A stretch of 64,000 nt of DNA from Burkholderiales bacterium (lineage in GTDB: Bacteria; Pseudomonadota; Gammaproteobacteria; Burkholderiales; SG8-41): NCBI GenBank assembly GCA_019634975.1, contig JAHCAI010000010.1, positions 64,277 to 128,276 of the forward strand, in the 5' to 3' direction. This document shows positions 35,574 to 45,085 of the stretch, piece by piece. The notes below the pieces were generated by a model. The model had not been told where the DNA came from, ran no database searches, and saw only the letters and a program-made list of their open reading frames with translations. Made by a program: the position numbers and the translations under genes. Numbering within the stretch: the first letter of the stretch is position 1; each line of letters begins with the position of its first letter.

Positions 35574-36371
35574 TCAGGCGCCGCGGAACACCGGCGGCCG
35601 CTTCTCGATGAAGGCGCGCAGCGCCTCCTGGGTGTCGGCGGTGCCGCGCAGCTTGTTGTTCATGGTGTTCTGCAGCTCGAGCTGCTGCTCCACGTCCTGC
35701 TGCCAGGCGCGGCGCAGCGCGACCTTGGTCATCTGCACAGCGATCGGCGCCTTGCTGTTGAGTCTCGCCGCCAGTGCCAGCGCCTCGTCCATCAGACTGT
35801 CCTGCGGCACGACCTTGGTCGCGAGCCCCCAGGCCAGCGCCTGCCGGGCATCGAAGGGTTCGCCGAGCAGGCAGATTTCGGCGGCTTTCGCATGTCCGAC
35901 CAGCCGCGGCAGGTACCAGGTGGCGGTCTCGCCCATCAGCCCGCGCTCGACGAAGTTGACGCCGAAATTGGCATTCTCCGAGAGGATGCGGAAATCCGCG
36001 GCGAAGGCCATGTTGCAGCCCGCACCGCGGGTGACGCCGTTGACCGCGGCAATGACCGGCTTGTTGATCTGGCTGAAACCGATCGCATAGTAGTACTTCA
36101 TGTCGAACAGCGGCTGCGGCGCGGTGCCGCCGGCCCCCGCCTTCTCGGCTTCCGCCCTTGCCTTGAGGTCGGCGCCGGAGCAGAAGCCGCGGCCGTTGCC
36201 GGTGACGACGATGGTCCACACCTCCGGATCGGCCTCCGCCGCGCGCAGCACATGCTCCATGTCGTTGCGCATTACATTGTCGATTGCATTCAGCCGCTCC
36301 GGCCGGTTCAGACGGAGCACGCCGGTGTGCCCGGTGATTTCCCACTGGATGGCCTGGTAGTCCTTGTACAT
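35574..36371 (-). CDS. Enoyl-CoA hydratase/isomerase-family protein
   Basis: A 265-residue crotonase-fold protein that acts on acyl-CoA thioesters. Oxyanion-hole motifs are GRGFCSGADLKA (around residue 65) and NGVTRGAGCNMAFAADFRI (around residue 112). The conserved Glu of true hydratases is plausible in VNFVERGLMGE. The ATG at 36371 (MYKDYQ) is preceded by GGGAG. The gene converges with the GntR gene (15 bp gap) and diverges from nrdJ, so it appears to be its own unit. The specific acyl-CoA is unknown. Confidence 0.92.
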   Translation of the reverse strand: MYKDYQAIQWEITGHTGVLRLNRPERLNAIDNVMRNDMEHVLRAAEADPEVWTIVVTGNGRGFCSGADLKARAEAEKAGAGGTAPQPLFDMKYYYAIGFSQINKPVIAAVNGVTRGAGCNMAFAADFRILSENANFGVNFVERGLMGETATWYLPRLVGHAKAAEICLLGEPFDARQALAWGLATKVVPQDSLMDEALALAARLNSKAPIAVQMTKVALRRAWQQDVEQQLELQNTMNNKLRGTADTQEALRAFIEKRPPVFRGA

Positions 36372-36566
36372 CTGGATTTCTCCCGCTAAACTGGAATCGC
36401 CGCACCATACCGGCGCGGTGGTGCACATGCAACCCGGGTCCACGATCAGGACGCCACGCGCGGCCTGATCGACATCAAATCGGGGCGGCTGGCAAGTCTT
36501 TCCCCGATCTGCGGCCCGGCGCATACTTCGGTTCAACCGCGCAACACCGAAAGAGGAAGACCCGCA

Positions 36567-39500
36567 ATGAACGAAACCGCCGCCGGCACCGCGCAGATTG
36601 CACTCCCCGAACAGGAAATCAGCCGCGACACCCTCATCGAAAAATACGCCAAGGGCAAGGAATCCAGCATCACCGAAGTGCGCCGCCGCGTCGCCCACGC
36701 GCTGGCGCAGGTCGAAGCCGAGGACCAGCGCGCCCACTGGGAAAAGCGCTTCCTGCAGGCCCAGGAAGACGGCTTCATCCCCGCCGGCCGCATCAACTCC
36801 GCGGCCGGCGTGCAGCTGGCGGCGACGCTGATCAACTGCTTCGTGCAGCCGGTGGGCGATTCGATTTCCGAGACCGTCGACGGCCGCCCCGGCATCTACA
36901 TCGCGCTGCAGGAGGCCGCCGAGACCATGCGCCGCGGCGGCGGCGTCGGCTACGACTTTTCCTCGATCCGCCCCAAGGGCGCCGAGGTCAAGGGCACCCA
37001 ATCGAACGCCAGCGGCCCGGTGTCGTACATGCGCGTGTTCGACCGCTCCTGCGAAACCGTGGAATCCGCCGGCTCGCGCCGCGGCGCGCAGATGGGCGTG
37101 CTGCGCTGCGACCACCCGGACGTCGAGGACTTCATCCACGCCAAGGACAAGGGCGACCTCACCAACTTCAACATCTCGGTCGGCGTCACCGATCCCTTCA
37201 TGGAAGCGGTCGAGAAGGACCTCGAGGTTGAACTGGTGCATCGCTCGAAACCCAACGCCAAGCAGATGGCCCGGGGTTCGTACCAGCGCGAGGACGGCCT
37301 CTGGGTCTACCGCAAGGTGCGCGCGCGCGACCTGTGGGACCAGATCATGCGCTCGACCTATGACCACGCCGAACCCGGGGTGCTGTTCATCGACCGCATG
37401 AACAAGGACAACAACCTCAATTACTGCGAGACCATCGAGGCCACCAATCCCTGTGTGACGGCGGATACCTGGGTCATGACCAGCGAAGGCGCCCGCCAAG
37501 TCCATCAACTCGTCGGCATTCCGTTCAGCGCGGTTGTCGATGGCAAATCCTATTCCACCGAGTCGGCCGGATTTTTCGCCACCGGCACCAAGCCCGTATT
37601 CAAACTGCGTACCCGGGAGGGCCACGCGCTGCGGCTGACGGCGGATCACCCCGTCCTTTCGGTATCAACACTGACCCGCTATCGCCGCGAAACGGAGTGG
37701 CGCAAGGCCGGAGACCTGCGCCCCGGCGATCAAATCGTGCTGCACGACCATCACGACATTCCTGAATGGACGGGTCCGCACTCAGAAGCCGAGGGTTATC
37801 TGACAGGCCTGCTGCTGGGCGATGGCACACTCAAGACTGACAAGGCGGTGCTGGGTGCATGGGATCCGCTGGCTGCCAAGGCGGCCAATGGCGAAACCTT
37901 GCAATCGCACGGTGTTCGCACACTCATGGAAGCCGCCCATGCTGCCGCATTGACGCTGCCGCATCGGGCGGATTTCACGGGCTGGCTGACCGTCGCCGGA
38001 CAACCGGGGCATTACCGGCTTGCGCTGAGTGCACTGAAATCCCTTGCCCATGAACTGGGCATGTCCCCGGGCCACAAAACACTGACACCGGAAATAGAAC
38101 GCTGCTCGTCAGCGTTTTACCGCGGATTCCTGCGCGGCCTCTTTGATGCGGATGGTTCGGTACAGGGCGCGCAAGCCAAAGGCGTATCGGTGCGGCTCAC
38201 CCAGGTCAGCCTGGCGGTGCTTGAGGGAGCGCAACGCATGCTGGCGCGACTGGGCATCAACTCGACCATTTACCGCAATCGCAGAACCGGCGGACCACGG
38301 CTGCTGCCGGACGGCAAAGGCGGCTGCAAAGACTATCCGACGCTGCCCCTGCATGAACTGATCATCAGCGGCGCCAACCTTGCGACTTTTTCGGAACGCA
38401 TCGGCTTTGCCGATGCCGACAAGGCAGACCGGCTGAAGCGGTCGCTCGGTGCTTACCAGCGCACCCTCAACAGGGACCGCTTTGTCGCCACGGTCGAAAG
38501 CCTCGACGAAGACGGCATTGAGGCGGTTTACGACGTCACCGTTTCCGAAGTACATGCCTTTGATGCCAACGGCCTCTATGTGCATAACTGCGCTGAACAA
38601 CCCTTGCCTCCGTATGGCTGCTGCTGCCTCGGTTCGATCGACCTCACCAGGTTCGTGAAGAACCCCTTCGCCGAGAACGCCAGCTTCGACCACGAGCGTT
38701 TCGGCAAGGTCGTCGCGGTGGCGATCCGCATGCTCGACAACGTGCTCGACGTCACCGCCTGGCCGCTGAAACAGCAGCACGAGGAAGCGATGAACAAGCG
38801 CCGCGTCGGCTTGGGCTTCACCGGGCTGGGTGATGCACTGATCATGCTGCGCCTGCGTTACGACACGGCGGAAGCGCGGCAGATGGCGGCGAAAATCTCG
38901 GAAGCGATGCGTGACCACGCCTACCGCGCCTCCGCCGAACTCGCGCGCGAGAAAGGCGCCTTCCCGCTGTTCAACGCCGACCTCTACCTCTCGGGCAGCA
39001 GCTTCGCCGCGCGACTGCCGGAAGAGGTCAAGCAGGTGATCCGCAAAAACGGCATCCGCAACAGCCACCTGCTGTCGATCGCGCCCACCGGCACGATCAG
39101 CCTGTCGTTTGCGGACAACGCCTCCAACGGCATCGAGCCGCCGTTCTCCTGGACCTACACCCGCAAGAAGCGCATGCCCGACAACACCATGCGCGAGTTC
39201 GCGGTCGAGGATCACGCCTGGCGGCGCTGGAAGGCGATGGGCGGCAACACCCAGCAGCTGCCGCCGTGGTTCGTCACCGCGCTGGAAATCTCGGCCAGCG
39301 CGCACGAGGAAATGGTCGCCGCGGTCGCGCCCTATGTCGACACCAGCATCTCGAAGACCGTCAACGTGCCCGAGGACTACCCCTACGGCGAATTCCAGGA
39401 CCTCTATTTCAAGGCCTGGAAATCCGGACTGAAGGGGCTGGCGACCTACCGCCCGAACAGCGTGCTGGGCTCGGTGCTGTCGGTCGAACCCTCGGCCAAG

Positions 39501-40571
39501 GAAAAGGCGCCCCAGGATTTCCGCGCCGACGACGTCAACCGCCGCATCCAGATCCAGTCGCTGCCGGCCCCGGTGCTGGCCAGCCTGCGCTGGCCCGGCC
39601 GGCCGTCGATGGCCGCGGGCAACCCGGCCTGGACCTACATGATCGAGCATCCCCACGGCGCCTTCGCGGTGTTCGTCGGCCATGTCGAGAACGACCACAA
39701 CCACGCCTTCGAAGTCTGGGTCAACGGCAGCGAGCAGCCGCGCGGGCTCGGCGCAGTGGCGAAGACACTGTCGATGGACATGCGCGCCGACGATCCGGGC
39801 TGGCTCAAGCTGAAGCTCGATACCCTGGCCAAGGCCGGCGGCGACGAGCCCTTCGACATGCCCTTCCCGCCGCACGGCGAAGTGAAGCGCATGCCCTCGG
39901 TGGTGGCCGCCTTCGCGCAGGTGCTGCGCTGGCGCGTCGACCAGCTGGGCGGGCTCACCGCCTCCGGCGCGCCGCTGTTCGGCCAGTCGCTGACCCCCGT
40001 GCTCGATGCGATGTTCGCGCCGAAGGAACCGAAGACCGGCACCGACGGCACGATGTCATGGACGGTCGACGTGCTCAACCCGCGCACCGGCGACGACTTC
40101 GTGCTCGGCATCAAGGAAATCACCCTGCCCGACGGGGTAACACGCCCCTACTCGATGTGGCTCTCCGGCGAATACCCGCGCGCGCTCGACGGCCTGTGCA
40201 AGATCCTCTCGCTCGACATGCGGGTGATGGACCCGGCGTGGATCGGGATGAAATTGAAAAAACTGCTCGAGTTCCCGGAACCGCTGGGCGACTTCATGGC
40301 TTTCGTGCCGGGAGAACGCAAGCAGGCCACCTACCCCTCGACGGTGGCCTATGTCGCGCGGCTGATACTGCACCGCTACGCGATGCTCGGCATCCTCGAC
40401 GAAAACGGCGCGCCGCTGACCCAGATGGGCATCCTCGCCACGCCGGAGCGCGGCACCGAACCGAAGGTCATGAAGGGCGCTCGCTGTCCCGAATGCGGCA
40501 ACGCCACGCTGATCCGCAAGGACGGCTGCGACTGGTGCTCGGCCTGCGGCTACACCGGCACCTGCGGCTGA
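36567..40571 (+). CDS. nrdJ: Class II (adenosylcobalamin-dependent) ribonucleotide reductase with intein
   Basis: The precursor is 1334 residues: a 955-residue NrdJ extein interrupted by a 379-residue intein at residues 296-674. Extein motifs include [25 protein letters not shown], the joined [16 protein letters not shown] catalytic block and [13 protein letters not shown]. The C terminus is a zinc-ribbon-like CPECG...CSACG tail. The enzyme reduces ribonucleotides with a B12 radical, needing no oxygen-dependent subunit. After splicing the cysteine at 675 restores the conserved NPCxEQPL. A weak AGGAAG site precedes the ATG. No cobalamin riboswitch is apparent in the 195-bp leader. Confidence 0.95.
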   Translation: MNETAAGTAQIALPEQEISRDTLIEKYAKGKESSITEVRRRVAHALAQVEAEDQRAHWEKRFLQAQEDGFIPAGRINSAAGVQLAATLINCFVQPVGDSISETVDGRPGIYIALQEAAETMRRGGGVGYDFSSIRPKGAEVKGTQSNASGPVSYMRVFDRSCETVESAGSRRGAQMGVLRCDHPDVEDFIHAKDKGDLTNFNISVGVTDPFMEAVEKDLEVELVHRSKPNAKQMARGSYQREDGLWVYRKVRARDLWDQIMRSTYDHAEPGVLFIDRMNKDNNLNYCETIEATNPCVTADTWVMTSEGARQVHQLVGIPFSAVVDGKSYSTESAGFFATGTKPVFKLRTREGHALRLTADHPVLSVSTLTRYRRETEWRKAGDLRPGDQIVLHDHHDIPEWTGPHSEAEGYLTGLLLGDGTLKTDKAVLGAWDPLAAKAANGETLQSHGVRTLMEAAHAAALTLPHRADFTGWLTVAGQPGHYRLALSALKSLAHELGMSPGHKTLTPEIERCSSAFYRGFLRGLFDADGSVQGAQAKGVSVRLTQVSLAVLEGAQRMLARLGINSTIYRNRRTGGPRLLPDGKGGCKDYPTLPLHELIISGANLATFSERIGFADADKADRLKRSLGAYQRTLNRDRFVATVESLDEDGIEAVYDVTVSEVHAFDANGLYVHNCAEQPLPPYGCCCLGSIDLTRFVKNPFAENASFDHERFGKVVAVAIRMLDNVLDVTAWPLKQQHEEAMNKRRVGLGFTGLGDALIMLRLRYDTAEARQMAAKISEAMRDHAYRASAELAREKGAFPLFNADLYLSGSSFAARLPEEVKQVIRKNGIRNSHLLSIAPTGTISLSFADNASNGIEPPFSWTYTRKKRMPDNTMREFAVEDHAWRRWKAMGGNTQQLPPWFVTALEISASAHEEMVAAVAPYVDTSISKTVNVPEDYPYGEFQDLYFKAWKSGLKGLATYRPNSVLGSVLSVEPSAKEKAPQDFRADDVNRRIQIQSLPAPVLASLRWPGRPSMAAGNPAWTYMIEHPHGAFAVFVGHVENDHNHAFEVWVNGSEQPRGLGAVAKTLSMDMRADDPGWLKLKLDTLAKAGGDEPFDMPFPPHGEVKRMPSVVAAFAQVLRWRVDQLGGLTASGAPLFGQSLTPVLDAMFAPKEPKTGTDGTMSWTVDVLNPRTGDDFVLGIKEITLPDGVTRPYSMWLSGEYPRALDGLCKILSLDMRVMDPAWIGMKLKKLLEFPEPLGDFMAFVPGERKQATYPSTVAYVARLILHRYAMLGILDENGAPLTQMGILATPERGTEPKVMKGARCPECGNATLIRKDGCDWCSACGYTGTCG
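37452..38588 (+). other. Intein with LAGLIDADG homing endonuclease, inside nrdJ
   Basis: Residue 1 is a cysteine (C296 of the precursor), starting [10 protein letters not shown]. The block B histidine lies in RLTADHPVL. Endonuclease dodecapeptides are LTGLLLGDG and RGLFDADGS, each with its acidic residue. Blocks F and G are [11 protein letters not shown] and ANGLYVHN, and the next extein residue is C675. All splicing residues (Cys1, His in block B, terminal His-Asn, Cys+1) are intact, so it should be splicing-competent. The insertion site is the active-site NP|C of class II RNR, a common intein site. Confidence 0.95.
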
Positions 40572-40583
40572 AGTTCTCAGCGC

Positions 40584-40610
40584 GCGATCCGGCAGCTTGT
40601 GCCGGATCGC
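40584..40610. terminator. Hairpin between nrdJ and the converging RDD/ankyrin gene
   Basis: A perfect 11-bp stem (40584-40594 with 40600-40610) and a 5-base loop in the 48-bp gap between two converging genes. Neither strand has a T-run after it, so it may act as a 3'-end stabiliser or a weak terminator. Confidence 0.55.
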
Positions 40611-40619
40611 CATCCCCCG

Positions 40620-42554
40620 CTACCGCGCGCCCGCCTTGAGCAACAGGTCGATGGTCTTGCTGTCGCGGCTGCGCTGGGCATGGCTCAGCACCGAGCCGCC
40701 GCGCCCGATGCGGCTGTGGTCGGCGCCGTGTTTGAGCAACAACTGAACCATCGCGGCGTCGCCCAGTTCCGCAGCGATCATCAGTGGCGTGTTGCCATTT
40801 GAATCGCTGCGATCGACCCAGACACCGATTGCCAGCACCTCCGCCGCTCCCGCCGGATCACGGTTCATCACCGCGCTCATCACATCGTTGTATTTCGGCG
40901 CCGGCCCTGTCGGCGGCGACGCAAGCACTGGCGCCGGAGTTTCAGCCCGGGGCGCGGGCGCAGGCACAGGGCGTGGTGCAGCCTCGCGCGGCGCCCTGCG
41001 CGCCCCGGCCACGGGCGCCTGCGCAGCAGGAACCTCCACATCACTTGCAGCAGGCCTCGACGGAACGGGCGGCGGCGTTGCGGCAACCGGCGCCGCGGCA
41101 AGCACTGCCGGCTTGTCCGCTGCGGCAACGGCGGCGGGTGCGCTGGCTGTGGCAGCCGCAGTGCCGCCACGGGTCACCGTAAACGGATAATCACGCTTCA
41201 ACAATTCCGCTGCGGCAAAAAGCTCGACCCGCGCCACCGGCGCAGCGAAGCCGTAGGTGTGGAGGTTTCCACTCCTTGCTGTGCTGCGCACCGGCACTTC
41301 GGCGCCCTGCGCATCGTAACCGGCAGCACCCAGATAATTGCCCGGGTCGCCGGAAATCGCGATGGATACCTTGTCACCCTCGAAGGATTTCAGCGTGGCC
41401 TTGATCGGGCCCACCGCCAGTTCCTTGCCGGCATCGCCTGATCCTGCCGTGGCTTGCTGCATGTTCATTGGCAGCTCCAGGTGCAGCACGCCCTCGACCT
41501 TGTGCACATCAGGCTTTGCCGTTCCCTTGGTGACGCGCACGCTGCGGGTCCCGGAGAGGTGCGGCACGCCGGTCTTGACCGGCGACAGAGTAACGTTGAC
41601 GAAAGTGCCTTTCTCGAAGGGGCTGCCACGGTCGTAATGGTCCACACCCTTGGCATCCAGCACCTGCCGGATGGTGACGCTGACCCGCCCGCGCTCGAGG
41701 CCGGGCAGGGTCGGCATCAGCACCCGCAGCCAGAAGCTGTCATTGAATTGAGTGTCAAGATGGACAATTGCGGCACCGGCACGCGTGCTTGATGGCTTGT
41801 CGATACCCGACAAGGGCGTGGCAAGCAGCCTGTCGTAATCCTGCGACCCGCCGGCGGCCGGAGCGGATGTCGATTTCTCCGGCGCCGGTGCCGCAGCCGG
41901 TTTGGGTGCCGGCTTTGGCGCCGGCACGCTTTTCGGCATTTCCCTGGCGACCTTGTCGTGATGCTCCAGCGTTCCCTGCATCCCGCTCGTCAGCTGCGGC
42001 ATGTAGACCCGGCTGAGGTAGTAATACCCGCCATAACCCGCTATCGCCAAAGCCAGTACCGTCGCGAGTATCGCCTTGAGGAAGCCCGAGGGGCCGGTAC
42101 GCACCACCAGGCAGCCGGTCATCATGTCATGCAAGGCCTGCTTTCGTCCGGTGAACGCCGCCATCAGGAAACCAATGCAGAGGATCAGTGCCGAAAGGAT
42201 TTTCGCCAGGTTGCGCAGCAGCGACTTGATGAACGACGTGGGCCCGCCTTCGAGATCGGTGACCTGGAGCCCCATCAGGCGCTTGCCGAAAGTCGCCTGC
42301 CGCGCCGAACTCTCCATCACCGGCCAGTACAGGAACTGGAGAATGACAAAAGCGATGTTGCCGATCACCGCGCCAACCCCGCCCATCGCCATGGACAGCA
42401 AGACAATCAGCACGATCCCGATGATCATGATGATTGCCGAATCCACCATCATCGCCGCAAACCGTGCCCAGAATCCGGCATACACCACCGCACCACCGGC
42501 CGCAGCACCCGGATCGGCGGGCATTTCCAGAGATTTTTTATGCTGTCCGAACAT
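40620..42554 (-). CDS. RDD-family membrane protein with C-terminal ankyrin repeats
   Basis: A 644-residue protein. Residues 25-150 are an RDD domain with three hydrophobic helices (about 33-57, 61-80, 117-134) and the conserved ARF and FGKRLMGLQV segments. A further helix lies at about 158-180. Then comes a long Ala/Pro/Lys-rich linker (190-225), a folded middle region of no recognised family, a second Pro/Ala-rich stretch (about 460-555) and two ankyrin repeats (about 570-644: GNTPLMIAAELGDAAMVQLLLKHGAD). RDD proteins are linked to ion or small-molecule transport. It is the last gene of the secretion locus, 56 bp after the transporter gene. The function is unknown. Confidence 0.85.
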   Translation of the reverse strand: MFGQHKKSLEMPADPGAAAGGAVVYAGFWARFAAMMVDSAIIMIIGIVLIVLLSMAMGGVGAVIGNIAFVILQFLYWPVMESSARQATFGKRLMGLQVTDLEGGPTSFIKSLLRNLAKILSALILCIGFLMAAFTGRKQALHDMMTGCLVVRTGPSGFLKAILATVLALAIAGYGGYYYLSRVYMPQLTSGMQGTLEHHDKVAREMPKSVPAPKPAPKPAAAPAPEKSTSAPAAGGSQDYDRLLATPLSGIDKPSSTRAGAAIVHLDTQFNDSFWLRVLMPTLPGLERGRVSVTIRQVLDAKGVDHYDRGSPFEKGTFVNVTLSPVKTGVPHLSGTRSVRVTKGTAKPDVHKVEGVLHLELPMNMQQATAGSGDAGKELAVGPIKATLKSFEGDKVSIAISGDPGNYLGAAGYDAQGAEVPVRSTARSGNLHTYGFAAPVARVELFAAAELLKRDYPFTVTRGGTAAATASAPAAVAAADKPAVLAAAPVAATPPPVPSRPAASDVEVPAAQAPVAGARRAPREAAPRPVPAPAPRAETPAPVLASPPTGPAPKYNDVMSAVMNRDPAGAAEVLAIGVWVDRSDSNGNTPLMIAAELGDAAMVQLLLKHGADHSRIGRGGSVLSHAQRSRDSKTIDLLLKAGAR

Positions 42555-42610
42555 GGCTCCCCCCCTTGTGAAGTACGCCCCCGCTTGCGATCCTGCAACC
42601 CGCTGATGGG

Positions 42611-44167
42611 CTAGTAGCGCAGGCTCATCGAAACATGCACCCGGTTGTCATGCTTGTTGGTGCTGCCGGTGCCATCGAGCACATAGGCCCAGTCGGCGGA
42701 CAGCGACAGCCGCTTGCGCCATTGCCAGCGCACACCCAGCCCTGCGCTGCTCGCGTGCTGTACTGCGCCGGCGGCACCGCCCGCGGCCCTGAGTCTCGCT
42801 TCACCGGCATCGACGAACACCAGTCCGCGCAGACCTTCGGTCAGCGGCGGCGTCATCAGTTCGGCTGTCGCGACGTAGCCGCGGTCGCCGGTGCCTTCGC
42901 GCTCCTCCAGACCGCGCACCAGTGAGGCCCCGCCGATGCCGAACTGCTCGCCGGGAATCAGCGCATCGCCCGAGGCCTGGCCGCGCAGCCGCGCGCTCGC
43001 CACCCAGCCACCCAGCGCGCGCGAAGCATCGATCGTGTAGCGCCAGGCCTGCCAGTCCGGCGTCGCGCCGGCGCGGTTGGCGGTGTAACTCGCGGCGTCA
43101 TTCGCACCGCTGCCCTGCAGGTTGTGAGCCAACTCCAGCGCAGCGCGCGCGACATGCCCCGCGCCGTCGTAGCGCCCCTCGTAGCGCAGCAGCAGCGGCC
43201 GGCTGCGCACATCGGCGGAAATCGGCACGCCATTGAAGGACACGTTGTTGTCGAACAGGCGCTCCTCGACGCCGATCTCGGCCAAATGGCTGTAGGCGCC
43301 CACCGGCGCGAAGCGCTGGGTCCAGCGCAGGCCGTAGAACTCGCCGCGGCCGCTGACCTGGAAGAACTGCGCCACCGTGCCCGAATCCGAGTCCGAGAAG
43401 GTGTAGTACGCCGCCAGCGTGCCGCCCAGCGCATAAAACGGCGCGCGGTAATGAAAACCGTACTGCCGGATGTTCGAGGCCTGCTCCGGCGAGGTGGTGT
43501 AGGTCGCGGTGATCTGGTGGTCGCGGTTGAACAGGTTGGTATGCGACACGCCGACGCCCAGCCGCGTCATGCCCGAGGCCGGCGTGCCCGAGTTGGACAG
43601 GGTCGCGAAAAACTGCAGCGGATCGCCGTCCTCGACCTTCACCGCGGCATCCACGGTGTCCGGTACTCGTCCCTGTCGCACCGTCACTGCGACCTGCTTC
43701 GCCGGATGGTCGTTGACCTGCGCCTGGTTGCGCGCGACCTCGCGCAGGTTGGGCGATGCACCAGGCCGCAGTGCGGGCAGGCTGCCGAGAATGTTGGCGC
43801 GATCGAAGCTGCGGTTGCCCTCGACAATAACCTCGCCGAGCCGGAACGCCAGCACGCGCAACGTGATCACGCCTTTTGCGTCCTGCGGCGGAATCACCAC
43901 GCGCATGAAGCTGTAACCCTGATCCTTGATCGCCGCCTCCAGCGCCGCGGCCGCAGCCTGCAGGCGGTCGATGGTCACGGCCTTGCCGGCAAAGGGCGCC
44001 AGCAAGGATTGCGTCGCTGCAGCCGACAGCGGGTTGTCGCCTTCGACCTTGTAGGCGGTGACAGCGAAGCGCGGTTCGGCTGCAACCTGCGCCCAGACAA
44101 CACCCGAAACAGGACAAAGAATCGCCAGCCACAAGGCGCCGATCAGGCCGGCCGCAAACCGTCTCAG
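42611..44167 (-). CDS. FhaC/ShlB-type two-partner secretion outer-membrane transporter (TpsB)
   Basis: About 518 residues. A signal peptide (RRFAAGLIGALWLAIL...WAQ) is followed by a POTRA domain (FAVTAYKVEGDNPLS to EVIVEGNRSF), a second POTRA-like part (VAVTVRQGRVPDTVDAAVKVEDGDP) and a 16-strand barrel with the lid motif SLVRGLEERE (VRGY-like) and a C-terminal aromatic. It ends MSLRY. No ATG/GTG precedes the signal peptide in frame; the best start is CTG 44167, which overlaps the toxin stop as CTGA. A downstream TTG (44134) would lose the positive residues of the signal peptide. It should export the haemagglutinin-like protein encoded upstream. Confidence 0.85.
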   Translation of the reverse strand: MRRFAAGLIGALWLAILCPVSGVVWAQVAAEPRFAVTAYKVEGDNPLSAAATQSLLAPFAGKAVTIDRLQAAAAALEAAIKDQGYSFMRVVIPPQDAKGVITLRVLAFRLGEVIVEGNRSFDRANILGSLPALRPGASPNLREVARNQAQVNDHPAKQVAVTVRQGRVPDTVDAAVKVEDGDPLQFFATLSNSGTPASGMTRLGVGVSHTNLFNRDHQITATYTTSPEQASNIRQYGFHYRAPFYALGGTLAAYYTFSDSDSGTVAQFFQVSGRGEFYGLRWTQRFAPVGAYSHLAEIGVEERLFDNNVSFNGVPISADVRSRPLLLRYEGRYDGAGHVARAALELAHNLQGSGANDAASYTANRAGATPDWQAWRYTIDASRALGGWVASARLRGQASGDALIPGEQFGIGGASLVRGLEEREGTGDRGYVATAELMTPPLTEGLRGLVFVDAGEARLRAAGGAAGAVQHASSAGLGVRWQWRKRLSLSADWAYVLDGTGSTNKHDNRVHVSMSLRY

Positions 44168-44679
44168 GCCAGCGCGGTGCTTGCCGGACGCCTGCGCCGC
44201 CCGCGCGCCACCCGATACGCCGCCCGGGGCTGTTCCGCCAGCGGCGGCAGACGCAGCGCATCGATCCGCGACAGGAAGTCCCGTGCCGTGACGATATTGC
44301 GCAGCCCCAGCGACAACAAATCCCGCTTGTCGCCGGTGACCAGCCACTCGGCTTCCGATGCGATCAGGGTCGCCATCACCAGCACATCCTTTGGGTCTCT
44401 CGGTACCGTCTTCAGCGCGACGCCGGTGACATCCACTACAACCGCCTTCAATCTCAGCATTTCCGTGATTTCGCGCAGGTCTTCGTAAGTCACTTCCGCA
44501 TCTGCGAGCATTCTGCGCACTTTGGGATAATGAAAAACACGCAGCACCTCCTCGATCATCGGCTCCGAGACCACCAGATCGAATTGCCCCTTGCGCCAGG
44601 CTGACAGAATTTTTCCCGGCGGCCGATCCGCCCGGGCCAGGCCCGACAGCAGGACATTGGTGTCGAGCACAATCCTCAT
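44164..44679 (-). CDS. PIN-domain RNase toxin (putative type II TA toxin)
   Basis: A 171-residue PIN-domain protein. The acidic residues of the magnesium site are D6 (VLDTNVL), E43/E44, D98 (RDPKDVL) and D117 (TGDKRDLL). The C-terminal 25 residues are Arg-rich. The start overlaps the antitoxin stop by 4 bp (ATGA), and its stop overlaps the proposed start of the transporter gene. Such toxins cleave RNA. Translation is expected to depend on antitoxin translation. The embedding between a FecR-type gene and a secretion porin is unusual. Confidence 0.88.
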   Translation of the reverse strand: MRIVLDTNVLLSGLARADRPPGKILSAWRKGQFDLVVSEPMIEEVLRVFHYPKVRRMLADAEVTYEDLREITEMLRLKAVVVDVTGVALKTVPRDPKDVLVMATLIASEAEWLVTGDKRDLLSLGLRNIVTARDFLSRIDALRLPPLAEQPRAAYRVARGRRRRPASTALA

Positions 44680-44969
44680 TTGGGCTTGCGCGCTTTTCGC
44701 GGCGGACGACGCGCATATTCCACCGCTTCGTCGATGAGGGAATCCAGTTCATCATCGCTCAGGTGCGCAAATGCCGCGCGTATTTTGTTGGTCAACTCGG
44801 TGAACCGCGCCTCCATCGCCTGGATGCGCTCGAACAGGCCGATGTCCACCAGCGCGGCGACAGGCTTGCCGTCCTTGAGGATGACCACCGAGTCGCGCTT
44901 GTACTGGACCTCGTTGAGCATCTCGCCCAGGTTCTGCCGCACTTTCACTGCCGGTGCTTCGCGGATCAT
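44676..44969 (-). CDS. Phd/YefM-family antitoxin
   Basis: A 97-residue protein. The N-terminal Phd/YefM DNA-binding fold is visible in VKVRQNLGEMLNEVQ and SVVILKDGKPVAALVDIGLFERI. The charged C terminus (LDSLIDEAVEYARR) would bind and block the PIN toxin. The gene is immediately upstream of the toxin with a 4-bp overlap. Upstream there is a direct and inverted TATGATC repeat, the likely autoregulatory operator. The C-terminal part ends in an Arg/Lys-rich tail. Confidence 0.88.
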   Translation of the reverse strand: MIREAPAVKVRQNLGEMLNEVQYKRDSVVILKDGKPVAALVDIGLFERIQAMEARFTELTNKIRAAFAHLSDDELDSLIDEAVEYARRPPRKARKPK

Positions 44970-44988
44970 TGCAATCTCCCATGACCAG

Positions 44989-45004
44989 TATGATCGATAT
45001 GATC
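44989..45004. promoter_or_regulatory. Candidate operator of the antitoxin-toxin pair
   Basis: Two direct copies of TATGATC (44989-44995 and 44998-45004) spaced 9 bp start to start contain GATC half-sites in inverted orientation. They lie 20-35 bp upstream of the antitoxin ATG, where autorepressing Phd proteins bind. Confidence 0.45.
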
Positions 45005-45060
45005 CTATCAGACCGCAGGGAAACCGGCATGGTTACCGGGACAGAGTTGTGAATTTTCAT

Positions 45061-45080
45061 TAAATATTTGTTTTTATTGA
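45061..45080 (-). repeat. Copy 1 of the recurring AAAAACAAATAxTTA motif
   Basis: On the minus strand the first 15-base copy reads AAAAACAAATATTTA, one base different from the two other copies at 48711-48725 and 53027-53041. It lies just after the stop of the giant FecR/coiled-coil gene, in an AT-rich patch unlike the flanks. Confidence 0.5.
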
Positions 45081-45085
45081 TTATT

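Noticed and set aside
36372..36566. Cobalamin riboswitch before the B12-dependent reductase
   Set aside because: No B12-box-like sequence or suitable stem pattern is visible in the 195-bp leader.
38109..39875. 588-codon minus-strand frame opposite nrdJ
   Set aside because: Antisense shadow of a strongly conserved gene, crossing the intein boundary.
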